From: Proteles cristata cristata
Taxonomy: Eukaryota; Chordata; Mammalia; Carnivora; Hyaenidae
Length of the DNA stretch: 64,000 nt
Reading direction: 5' to 3'
NCBI GenBank assembly: GCA_017311185.1
Contig: JAESUZ010004534.1
Coordinates: 1,426,001-1,490,000, forward strand
Under the pieces are notes generated by a model that was not told the origin of the DNA, ran no database searches, and saw nothing but the letters and a program-made list of their open reading frames with translations. Shown here one piece after another: positions 24,471-40,973 of the stretch; position 1 is the stretch's first letter, and each line of letters begins with the position of its first letter. The position numbers and the translations under genes are program-made.

Positions 24471-25704
24471 ACACACACACACACACCCCAGGCTGGAGTC
24501 TTTCCCTCCGTGTTGAATAGGTGGCCTGCAGGAGGTCAGGGTTGTCCTTCTCTCCAAACGGCCCTGTGGCCTAGCCTGACTGGCCCTGCTGATCAATCGA
24601 CTGGCAAAGGGGAAGGAAAGAAGCAGTGGTTTCCGATGTGGCCACCGGTGCCCTGGGTCTGGGTCTCCCCCCACAGAGCCCGAAGAGCCCGCTGGGTGAT
24701 CCTAGGTAGGTGTTGAGGCGGCTGCCCTAATCTTCCCCGTACTGAGTGGGGGAGGGGGGGCTAAGAAGGGAGAGGATAGTCAGGAAGAGATGGAGATATT
24801 TTGATGGCTCAGGGACCTAAAAATGATTTTTAAATTATTCCTACCCATTGATTCCTAATTATGCCTACCTTTGATTATTAAGATTATTTTTGCCTTCTTC
24901 CTTAGACTTTGAAATCTGATAAATCCTTGCAGAGGAAATTAAAGCTGCAAACCTTATAGACAAACTGGCGCTCGGTGCTCTGCCTCACTCACTTATACCT
25001 GGTCGTTTTAGTCTTTATATCTTATTCTATTTTACTGGATTCTTGAAGAGATTCTTTTGAGCCAACGGTTTGCTGTTTTCCTAAATTAAAGTGTACTCTG
25101 TCACCTTCTTCTGAACATCTTCCTCATTGGTGTGCAGCAGCTCTGGGGATAAGCAGACTTTCTTGAGCAAACTCTCTAAAATTTCAAGAAAAAAAAAACT
25201 TCAGGTAGAAAAGGGACCTTAAACCATAATCACTGGGCCAAGTTCAAAAACAAAGTACTCAGCTCAGTTTTAAACGTGCAATTAAAAATAACTGTACCTC
25301 AGCTTTTCAGAGGAACGGAGAGGAAAGGGGGCCGGGAAGAGGGAAAACAAAGACTAAGGAAATGTTTAGTGCTCTTAAATCCAGTCCAAATAGCTGAAAG
25401 AAAGGCGCTCCCTCAGATAATGGAGCCATTAGAAACTCTGAAGTTTCCAGCCGGCCATTCCTCACAGGGCCTTTCCAAAAATTTAATTCACTCTCAGCTA
25501 CAAACAAAGGACATGGAAAATAATTTTGAGACTTTCTGCCAAAGGGGCAGTTTGGCCTGGTTCCTATGCATACATACACCTTCCTTCCTAGAATGCAAGG
25601 TGGTGCCTCCCCTTCATTTAGGCAGCTGATCAATACCCACGTCAACCCTCAGCTGCCCCCTTCCCGTTTTCTTTAAGAACTTTGCTAGAAAAAAAAATGG
25701 TATG
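24011..25704. other. Unique sequence beyond the ZIC2 3' end
   Basis: No gene is seen. 24780-25200 is AT-rich with repeated GATTATT / TAATTAT cores. The CA microsatellite is listed separately. Confidence 0.55.
24440..24487. repeat. (CA)n microsatellite
   Basis: About 24 CA units with one TA interruption. Confidence 0.95.
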
Positions 25705-26806
25705 TTCATGCAGTTTCAACACATTTTATTATATTTCTGTATGCATTACTCTCAAAACATATCACAAGAAATGATCAAACCACTTAAAACCTTCAAATAA
25801 AAAATCTGAAACAGTTTATGCCCACAATTGTACATATTTATAGTTAAGAAACATTCTTTATAAATATTGTTTCCTCTGTAGCAAGTTAATACCATAATTT
25901 AATTACAAATGGATAAATATGGTAACGGGTATTTACAGAAGGAAGGGTGTTATTACGGAAAAGCTAACGGCACGACATTTATTTTCCCCCACAATCTTTC
26001 ATACAGGAACTAACAAATTGAACTTGCAAAAGCACTAAAACATCACATGTAAACCCAGCTAACAGAAAAATACATTCACAAGCGTTGGTGGTGGTGGTGT
26101 GTATGTGTGTGCTGTGGATCAATGTGTTGAAGAAACAGAAGGGAGACTTTGGCACGGCTCGGTTTTTTTCCAGTCTATAGTTGCATGAAGTTTACAATCA
26201 AGTTGCCTCATAAAAAGGAACACAATATTCAATACCACGATACAAAATAAACCATTTTCTTCCACATTACTTAAAAAGAAACCGGGTAAACTAAAAAGAG
26301 AAAAGAAAAAGCCCATCACTTGGGGAAGAGAAGGGAAGAAAGGCAGGGAGGAACGCAATCCGGAGAGTTACAAATGGACAAACTTCTATACACCAAGAAG
26401 CCATTAAAACCACCTTGGAGAAGGAAGGAGTTCGCTATGTACAGTTTGTCAGAAGACTGGGAACTGGGGGAGAAGGAGCAGAGGGCATGGGGGGGGCGGG
26501 GAAGGAGGGAGGGTTTGGCTCAATATTTTTATGGGTTTTTAAATTTTTTTATTATTTTTTTAAAATTTCTTATTTTATGTTCTCAGCTGAGACTCCGGAA
26601 GGGATATTTTTGCTTTTCATGCCTAGATTCTTTAAAAAACAAAAAAACAAAAACTTTTAAAAATCCTTCTGCTGGTAAAATCGTTTTCATCATCATAAAA
26701 ATCAGAGTCATAATTTTAGCAACACATCACAGGGTGACCCAGGCGCTCGCCGCCGGGAGGGCTGCGCCGGGGTGGGGGCCCGGAGAGGAAGAGAGGCCCC
26801 GGCCTC
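25705..26806 (-). other. ZIC2: ZIC2 3' UTR and polyadenylation signals
   Basis: The AT-rich sequence after the ZIC2 stop has AATAAA on the minus strand at 26548-26553, 25978-25983 and 25725-25730. The most distal is the likely main signal, giving a 3' UTR of about 1.1 kb; the exact end is inferred. Two Pumilio-type octamers (TGTANATA, minus strand) lie at 26436-26443 and 25930-25937. Confidence 0.65.
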
Positions 26807-31320
<4,514 letters not shown>

Positions 31321-33475
31321 GGGAGGGGAGAGGGCGAGAAGAGGGAGGGGAGGAGGGGAGGCTAGGCTTTAAAACAATAACAACAATAAAAAAAAAAAAA
31401 GTGATCTCTAGCTCGCTCGCTCCCTCTCGCCGGGCGGCTCCGGGCTCTGGACCCGCAGCCGGCAGCCGCCCTCCTGAGGACCGACCGGTGTCCGAGACCC
31501 GAGCAAGTGCGAAGAGGCCAAAGCAGGTCCCCCCTTTTCGGCTGCGCTGGGGTTCGTTCGCCACCACCTCTACCTCTGTTTATTTCGGTGGGCGCTGCAG
31601 ACGCCGCGGCAGCCCTTTTTTAAATTTTTTGTCTCCTCCTTTTCCTCTCCCCTCCCCCGCCTCGCCCCCACGTCTCCCGCCCCGGCCTCCCTCCCTCGCT
31701 CGCCCCCTCTCTCCCTCCCGCTCCAGGCCGAGACTCCCGGGCACACCGCCCCTTTAACGGCGGCTCCCGCCCCGCCCGCCCTTCCGCCGCGGCCATTGGC
31801 TGCCGAGGCCCCGTCAATCCGGTGCCCCCGCCCCGCGGCTGATCCGCCGCTCCTCCCCCGCTCCCCCGAAGCTCCCCGCTGCCCCGGCAGCCGCGGATCC
31901 CGCGGACCTTCGCAGCCAGCCCGGCCTGCAGCTCCGCGCCCGCGCGCCCGGCGCCGCGGCTCCTGTCCGCAGCCGGCCGCTGCGCCCCCGGAGCCAGGAG
32001 GCCGGCGGAGCGCTCGCCGGGGCCGCAGGGTCACTGCGCCCTTGGCCGGGGCCGGAGGACACAGCACTCTGCACTCTCGCCCTTCCGCAGAGGTCACCGA
32101 CTCCCCGGGGACCCGGGCCGCTCCTGGCGGGCACCGAGAGCGGGCAGTCGCGGTCGCTCGAGACCTTGGCGAGCAACCGGGTTCGCCGGGCGGGTGGTTC
32201 TACGCGCCGGGCCGCTAGGCCCCGTCGGGGGCGCGCGGCGGGGAGCGGCCCGGGAACCGGTCCCCTGATCGGTTGGCACGCTGTCTTCTCTTCCCCTCCC
32301 CCCTCTTTTAAACTTACCCGGTGGCATTGAAAACACAGGTGCTGGATGGTGGGCCTAGGTAAAGCCAGATTTGCCCCTTCCTTCTGGTCTCTGGATACTG
32401 ACCCAGACACCGCCCCCCTCCCAGGCGGTGGCCCCTACCCCCCGCTCCGCGCGCTCCGCTCCCCCCGCCGCTCGCGTCCTGCTCCGATTACAGCAGTAAA
32501 CACTGCGCAGCGGCCCCCGCGAGGGAGGGGGTCGATTGGAAGTCGTTTAAAGACAGTGTTGTCCTCGGGGTGGATGCGCAGATGCCCCGGCCGCTGCCAC
32601 CGTGGGGTGGAAAGTGTGGGGAGAGTGGAGGCGCGCGGCCCGCCAAGGCTCTGGCCGCAGTTTGGCCGAGGGTCAGGCTCACAGCCTTCAGGGGAGAAAC
32701 CTCCAGACGGTAGGGCTTGCAACTGCTGGAAGAGATTCTCGCTCCTTCTCCAGGAGCGGGGAATGCCTCCCCACCTTCGGGCGGCGGCGGCGGGGCTGGG
32801 ACGCTGCGCCCTTCGCCGCGCCAGGCCTGCCTCGCGGCTCGGGGGCTACAGCCGCTCTCCCCCCCCCCGCCCCCCCGGCTCCTGGTGGGCCTTTGGGGAC
32901 ATTTCCTGTCCCGCCGCGGAAAGCGTGTGCTCCCAGAGGTAACCCAAGAGGGTTACCGCGGGCCCGGAGGCTGCAGAGGTGTGAATGAAAGGCCTGGGGC
33001 CAGAGCCTTTCTTCGCCTAGCTGGCTCGGAGAACTGTTTTTATTTACAAATCTTTGGGAGTTGAAATAAAATTCAAGTAAGAGAAAATAATCAATATGCA
33101 TTTGGAATGTTCATGCTTAAGTGAAATGAACAAAAACGCGGGAAGACAACTCTGGGTCGGTGTTGCTGGCCGAACCCCGGCTCCCCATCGCCGGCATAGG
33201 CAGCCTCTCCTGGCTTACGCGGGCCTCTGCAGGTCAGAGCGGGGCGCAGCCCCTTGCTTCAGGTGGCCCGTGCCTTCCCGCTGCCCGCCCCTCACTGCGG
33301 TTGGAGGGGGCCAAGAAGGAGGCTGGGTCTTCTTGTCTGAACGCCCGAGAGTTTGTCTGGAAGCCGGAGATTCTCGCCTTATCCGAAAGGAGGAAATGTT
33401 CCTCATTTTCACACACCTCTCTCTGTTCGGGCGGGAAATGCCAAACAACTAAGCAGAGCAGGCACTGAGAAGGGG

Positions 33476-33543
<68 letters not shown>

Positions 33544-36500
33544 CTCCAAGGAGAAAGGCTGCCTTGCTACACTGAATCAATTAAAAAAAAATTGCCCAAT
33601 GCACAGCCTTTCACACTTGTTTACTTTATCCATCAATTTATGGGGGGTGCAAAGTGAGGGAGAATAATTGGAAAAGCTTACTCCAAAAATATTTACAAAA
33701 TGAAATATTTTCTTAGAGATGGGGCGTGAAAACAGCAGTGCCGCACATCCAGAAGCCTCACTTTCCTCCTTTTCTCCAGCCATCAGGCTTCAAGTTTTCC
33801 TCCTTTCCCACTTCCTCGCCGCCTCCCCACTCCTCGGCCCCTCCCTCATCGCCGCATTCTCTCTCTTCGCTTTGATTCCCCTTTTGCAGCGCCCGGGGTT
33901 CGGGCCGGCGCGGGGCTCCGGGGGCCGCGGGCGGCCGGGCGGCCGGGCCGACTCCTTAATTCCCGCCGGAGAGCCCGCGGGCTGGGCCCTCCTGACTCTT
34001 CTTTCCCGGCTCCAGTTCTCGTCTCTCTGCAGGACACAGAGGAGCCGAGCCAAGTTCAAAGTCATGTCGCCGTACCCTCTTAGAAGTGCTTTATTTCTCT
34101 ACAAACCGCAAAACCCCTTTCCCCCATGACACAGTATTCTTTTTTTTTTTTTTAAATTCTTTTTTTTAAGGAAGAAAAAGAAGAGAGCAAGAGCAAGAAA
34201 GCAAGTTGGGGGGGAGGGGTCTGCAAAGGCTTTCAGAGTCATTGCCTCATAGATTTGGATTCCTTGGCCGAAGGGTAAAAAGCAGCAAGGATGCGTTGTG
34301 TACCTTGTTGAGTGAGCAGTTTTTCAACAGGTTTCAGGAAGGGCCCGCCTTGGCGGTGTCAGACCCACGGGACCCACAACTGTCTCCATTGGGCAAACAT
34401 GTCCCCTCTTTTTAAGTTTCCCGGGACTCTTCTCGGCCGATCTGACGGTGCTTCCGCGGGCGGGTGCCTGGGGCTGGAGAGAGTTGGGGCTTTGCCGTAG
34501 GTGGATGGCCCCGCATGGCCGGCCCCGGGCGCGCCGTCTGGCGTCCGTTTCCCCCGCAGCGCCAGGGAGAAACCGGGTTGTCTTCAAAAACCGGCAAATC
34601 CCATCAAACACCCGGGCACTCGTTCGCTGAGCACCTCGTTGTGGTTTGTGGGCCTCTGTGAACGGTTGACTGACTTCTTTTGTAGCATGACCAGTATTTT
34701 GTGTGTACACATACATAAAAACAATGTGTATGTACACACAACACAACATACTCTCTCTCACACACGCAGGTGTATCTTGCTGGCCAGGAGAAGCCCAAAA
34801 CAAGCAAGCGACCAAAACTGACCCTTATTGGCAAACAGAACTACTCCGTGGCCGTGCCATTTAAATTTTTAATTTCCTCTTAAGGAAACGGGTGGGAACG
34901 GGGTAAAGATGGGAGAAACAAATGAGGAATCAGCTGTCTGTATACACCCGGCCAGGAAAAGAGGATTTTAGCATCACCCTCAGTATCACAGACTCATAAA
35001 TTCAACAAGATCATCAACAGGATATTAAGTTGCAGGGCACCTTTGATTCAGCCCTCTCAGCCACTCCTGGGCTGGGCGACCCCTGACCCATGAAGGACCA
35101 CATGTGTGGCGGGGGAGCCCCCTCTGTGAAACCCACCTCGAACAAAAGTTCTTTGTCAGAGCTTCAGAGAAGTGTAATGTAAAAAAGAGAGAGTGAGAAA
35201 AATCTGCAATGTAAAAGAAGGGGAAATCATGAAAATCTCAGCCAATGTTGTAACTTTTAAATAGCATTTTTAAGAAGAGGGAGGTTGAGTGAAGGATGGG
35301 AGATATCACGAGAAGGCCCTCTCCAGTCTGCTAAAAGAACTCCTCTTCTTCTTCCAGTTAAAATTTACTGGTCTGTAACTGGGCTTATAAAAACTCTCTC
35401 TCTAAAATATATGCTCACCGGCAGTTTAGAGATTGGGATGCAAATGTTTGTCTATTTGTCATGAGGGACTCAGAAAGGAAAAAAGTCAACATTTCTATGT
35501 AACAGTGGTGGTGGTTTTGCAAAAAGAGAGAACTAATTGTCCCGACTGTGTTCCCTCTTTCCTGACTGTAGTGTTTCTACTCCAAAATAAAGCAAAAGAA
35601 TCACAAACCCCAAACAGGAGGCATTAGCATACATGAATGTGTTTAATTATTTTGAGGACCGTTATCTTTTGGGCTCCCAAATGAACTACATCCAGGGAGG
35701 TTGAATACTGGTGACAGGAGAGCAGTTTTCCAATAAACTGCAGTATTATTGCAGTAGACTTTGTAATGCAATTTATGCTGTCATTCATAAATAACAATGC
35801 CATATGTCAACCATATTGCTTACACAAGTAAATCCGTCAACGTGTCACTATTTGATTTGCCTCCACGGCTTCTTCAAACATTGAAGTATAGATATTGGAA
35901 GGGGTGTGGAATGGGTGGAAGCGCCCACAAAATTTGAGATTAAAAAGAACCCCCACACAATCTTTGCTTCTCCTTTACCTCTCATCCAAAAACATCCTAA
36001 AAGATAAAGAATAAAAGGGAAGGAGAAGCACATCTGGGATCGACATAAATAAATATTGGGTGGTTATATGAACCGTGAACACATAAGGGAGTTTCGTGGT
36101 TCCAGCTTTGACCTTCTAAGCACATTTTAAAGCACAACAATTAGGCATTTCCCAAGAAATTACCAATCCTAATGGTCATATATGGGTCAAAGGCCATTCT
36201 CCTACAACCCCCATCTCTGAGGGTAAAAATGATTGATAACCAAATGAGAATATTTGATGACAGGCCAATTTTACTCAACTTATTTTTTGGTAATGGGGAA
36301 GTAAAGAGAGCCATAATTTTTCAAGGGCTTTTAAGCACCAAGGTCAGGTAGACATGGGATGGGTCCCCTTCTTGACTGTCCAAAATAAACAAACCCCAAA
36401 TCCAACATCTCGGTCACCCCTACATAGTCCCAGTCTTGACCCCTTAAAACACAATTCTCATTAAGCCCATGTGTATGAGACAGGAATGACAGACTTCAGC

Positions 36501-39500
36501 AAGAAGCACATCTTTAGGTTACTCTTAGTCCGCCAGGTATCCGCGAAGCCTGAGGAGCCAGGGTGGGCTCAGAAGGGCAGGAAGCAGAAACAACCGTGGG
36601 AGCAACGCTCAGAGGGCTGAGAATTGCCCAGCGCTTGGCAGCACCCTAGTCCCCAGGTTTGGCTGGTGACTCACACCGCGTTAGACAGGGAGTGGTAAAG
36701 GCGGAAGCGTGGGGATCTGGTACCTGGCGAGTGCAAGCCAGGCTTGGCGCCGAGAGAGGTGGAGGAGTACCTCACGCCATACACCTAGGGAGACTGATTT
36801 GAGAAAAGCCTTGAACCCAAAGTCCCCATCACTTCCGGCATGACAAAGCTCAATGGAAAGGAACCTTTGTGGGTCCGCTAGCCCACCTTGCCCGGGGTTT
36901 AAAGAGGTCTGAGTGTGCGCCTCCTCCACTTTCTCCAGTGTCTGCTAGTAACCCCCCCTCCTCCCGGCTGAGCACCCACTGGCGCCCTTGGGCTGGGCTC
37001 CAAAAGTCCTTTGATCCCCGGAGTAACTCGGGGCACCCTGTTTGCCCTTGAACCTGGCTCTGGCCCGGCCCAAATGGCACTAGACGCTCCAAACCCAGCG
37101 GGCACCATGTCCTTCAGCAAAGAGGACTCCCTCACTGAAACCACGCGGGGCCGGCGAGCGGTAAGGCAGTTGCACAGGGCAATGAAAGGCAGCTCCGTGG
37201 GTCCCCCAGATCCTTTCTTGTCCACCTCACCGTCCCCAGCTTCCCCCCTCCCCCCGCCTGCAGAAACAAACAAAGGCTCAAAAGCCAGGAAATGTCCAAT
37301 TCACTTCTCTTAAGTTTATTAATCGCCCACACCCATCCCAAGGAAACTTGGCTGTGCTCAGTGGGGAACGGAGGGCGCCGGGGAGCCTTAGTCACCGCCC
37401 CCCGCCCCCTTTTGCGCAGCGGGGAGCCATCAGCGCCAGCCTGGGCATCTCCGAGACCCGGTCCTATTGCCTCAAGGCAGCTGAGCGCGGCGGGGCCGCC
37501 GGGTTCGGGCCAGCTCGGCATTTACTGTACCTTCTCAGCCTCATCATGCCTTTGTTTGGCTCTGGGAGAAGGTTGGGATTCGGGGTGCAACAGAGAAGTC
37601 TGAAAATCGATGCTCCCCCAGGAGCACCTGTTGACCCCAGAAAGGGCATTTCCAGAGATGGGCACGTTGCGGCTGCCTTCATACAAGGGTCTCCACTGCA
37701 AAAGCGCAGACAGGGACATGAGTTTTAGAGTCGGCCCTGACAGCCATCACCAACGCAGAAATATGGGGCTGAATCCACAGGCAGAAACTGGCATAACGAC
37801 TTCGACACCCCCCTGTTTAAAACAAAACAAAACACACCACCATTATTATTATTTTCTTCAACGTCCTGGAAATTGCTGGTGTTTATTCAGGAAGTGTTAC
37901 ACAGTTATTGGGTCCTTAGAAACGAGGAAGGTTAAGGGGGGTTGATTTGGCTCCAAAACAGCTTGAAAAAGAAACAGCGCACCTGGGGTCAGGCGGGTCA
38001 TCACAATAACAAAAAGCGCCTCTACAAAATAAAAAGCTCTTTTATAAAGAAAGGCAATCCGGGAAATCCACTGTGAGCCTTCCTGGTGACCATCTAGCTA
38101 GGCCTATTCTCAGGTTTAATTGGCAGGCAGTTTATTGGCGCCTTATTGGTGTTGATTGAAATTTTGCTCCCAGTTCTTTCTTTTAAGAATTAGCATCTCA
38201 AGTCGATTTACCTGAGTCAATTATCTTTTTAGAGTCTGGGTTTGGCCATAAATTCGCAAATATTCATTAAGCGCACTTTGTAAATATCCTTCTTTCCAGT
38301 CATCACCCAAATCTCCATTATTTCCTAAGAAAGTCTTTTCGTTTTTAAGGCTTCCATAAAAAGAAATTGATCAGGGAGCTATATTTGAATTAAGACATAT
38401 TAAATCGATGACAGATACATATCATGCTGTGTTTAACAAGAGTTGTACAAGGAGGCGGGTTCCAGATTCCGCACGGCGCTGCTGAACCATTATTCACATT
38501 TTTACAGCCTTTCCTTCATGCCTTCACCCATTAAACCATTAAATTTCAGCAATTCAATAAAACAAAGCAGTTATAATTTTGAGGAAAAGCTATTCTGAAG
38601 GGGGCGGAGGTACTCATTTTATTGCACAATAAACATGCTCAATAGTCCATATTAAAAGGTAGGTTGTGTTTATTTTCTTCTTTCTTTATTCGTTCATTTT
38701 TTGGTTTGTTTTTACTCATAACCGGTAGGACTGGACGCAAAACTGCCATTATGGAGGTAGTGATGCTCATTGCCAAGAAAGTCAAATAAACTCATTTGAA
38801 ATGGTCTGAGAAAGGATGAAGACACTGGTGACAAGTCCAAATAGAATGCTTTCCCCACTAGCCATCCATAGAGATGGCCGTCCTCGCTCCACTTCTGCCT
38901 GCTTGGCTTGAGACGTTTTAGGTCTTTGAAAGGAAAATTGAGAAAGGACTCATCCTCTCCAAATACAGATGCAGGTTTTTGTCGCTGCTGTTTATTAATT
39001 TTTTCATTGTGTTTGCACCCATGCCTTTCTTATTCCCCCATATTTGAACTTCATTGAAGCTGAAAGAAAGGACCTATTTCAAATTTGATTGTAGCATTTT
39101 CTTTGTTTGCTTGTCAGTTTTGTAAGAGGGATGACATTCCTAAGGCTTACAGGGAAGTTGCCTGTTAAACATTGCTCACACCGACGTAAATGGGGCTATC
39201 GAATCAGTTCTTTTGAAAATATTTCTTACCACTTTCCCGGGCCATCTCCCGGGGCCATTAAGATGATGTCTTTATGCAGTCTAATTTTACTTGGACTGCA
39301 AATGAATTAAGCTGGTAACTTGTTTTTTTATACTCCCCCTCCCCCCCATCCACCCAGGAAAATATCTGCATTTTGGTCACTATCTCTTTTCTACAAATAA
39401 TTTTATGCAGGACAACAAAATAAAAATTAAAAACCCTGACTTCAATTTTTGAGCATCTTGGAACATCACAAAATTTTAAGATGCTTTCTTTTTAAGAGCT

Positions 39501-40699
39501 GAAGTGACACTTTGGGGAAGCAATAGTTTGGGGATGTCACATTTTTCTACTCCCCCCAAAGTGATGCAGGAACCTCTCTTTGTCAAGTGATTTGATAATA
39601 AATCCCTGGTAAAGGATGCGGCTCGCTTTTTGTTTTTTTCAAGGGCAGCTTACATAGTTTTCAAATAAGACATCTCGCCTCCTAGATCGGTGTATTAGAA
39701 AAACAATGACAAGGTATAAGATTATTCTAATAGCAATACATAGCAAAGATATTGGTTAATTTTAAAATATTCATTTTATTGGATCAATTTTAATTTGTGA
39801 TCCTTTCAAAGAAACTGAGGCGCCCATAAGGAGTGCTTTCCGGGCCGGAAGGAGAAATTCTGCGTGAAGGATGTTGTTTATTTGGCCGCTTCCCTCTGGA
39901 GAGCTGCTGTGTGGCCTGCCCTGCCACTGTATTTCGGAGAGGCAAAAGTTAGAATCGCTGCCCGATGTTGCCCCACCCCCACCCCCACCCCGTACATCTA
40001 ATTGGAACTGGCATATCTAGAACTGACGAGCAGCGAGATTACACTTCGAGCCAACTCCTTTGAACCACGTTGAAAAGGACTGCATGAGCTAAAAAGTCGA
40101 GGTAAACGGTTCCTTTTCGGGAAAGATTTATTTTGAATTCACCTGGTGTCTTGCGGAGCCAAATCACTAAAACTGTTTTGCAACCAATAGGACTTTAATA
40201 TCTTTCCTCATTCTGCGCCCTACTTGAGCGCTCGGCGGACTGGATGTCCTTCCCAAATAAGAAGTTTCTAGCATCACCTCTACAAGTACGACGACCGTCA
40301 CACTGTTCACCTTCCTCTTCCGGAGAGCAGCCCAGGGCTCTTCCAACGGAGGAGGCAGAAAGTGTTTGGATGCTGGGGGAGACGCTGCATGCGGTGAGGC
40401 GGAGGTTTTTGAAGCTGGGGGCTATCCCCCTACCCCCTTTTGTGCCGCGGTAAGGGGGTGGTCCTCAGCCCTCACCCACCCCGCGCCCTGCGGCCGCGTG
40501 CCGGCGCACGCTCTCCGAAAGGCGCATCATGGGAACGCGGGGCGCTGCGCGCGCAGGCCCGGCGCAAACTTTCTGCAAGTGCAACTTGGGCATTCCCTGC
40601 AAGGCGGGGACGTGGGGCTCCGGGGGAGGAGGGGGCGCGAAGCGAAAGCGAAGGATGCTGAGAGCACGGGGGCGGATCCCCGCTGGGCAGTGGGCCTGA
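31321..40699. other. ZIC2-ZIC5 divergent intergenic interval
   Basis: No gene is recognised. 31.3-33.0 kb continues the ZIC2 CpG island. 33.1-34.7 kb is mixed and carries the AG microsatellite. 34.8-36.5 and 37.8-40.1 kb are AT-rich unique sequence with many homeodomain-type TAAT/ATTA cores, reasonable places for shared enhancers. 36.5-37.6 and 40.4-40.7 kb are moderately GC-rich. Long ORFs here follow base composition and have no recognisable domain. Confidence 0.6.
33478..33541. repeat. (AG)n microsatellite
   Basis: About 31 uninterrupted AG units sit in the ZIC2-ZIC5 interval. This is a simple sequence repeat seen directly. Confidence 0.95.
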
Positions 40700-40973
40700 A
40701 TGGGAGCCAATCCGGCAGCCGTGGCTGCTGTCAATCACGCTGTTCCCTCCAATCCCACCCATGCCATTTCCAAAATCTCGGTCCCACTGTGCAGCTCAAA
40801 TGTGGTGTTCGTTCTGCCAATCGCTGGCGGACAGTGGGAACAGCAATACGCAGAGTTAGGAGGCCAGGACAAAGAAGTTAAAGAGAGCCTAATATATACA
40901 TGTTTTTGAAGGTGGGCAGAGGGAAAAAAAAGTCCCCCCAGTGAGGGCCTATGGGTCTGATTGTGTAGTTTTG
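40700..40973 (+). promoter_or_regulatory. ZIC5: ZIC5 proximal promoter and leader
   Basis: Three forward CCAAT pentamers lie at 40707-40711, 40749-40753 and 40817-40821. A TATA-like AATATATA lies at 40891-40898. If transcription starts upstream of about 40895, two short upstream ORFs precede the start codon: 40900-40944 (14 codons plus TGA) and 40951-40968 (5 codons plus TAG). The transcription start is not determinable here. Confidence 0.5.
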
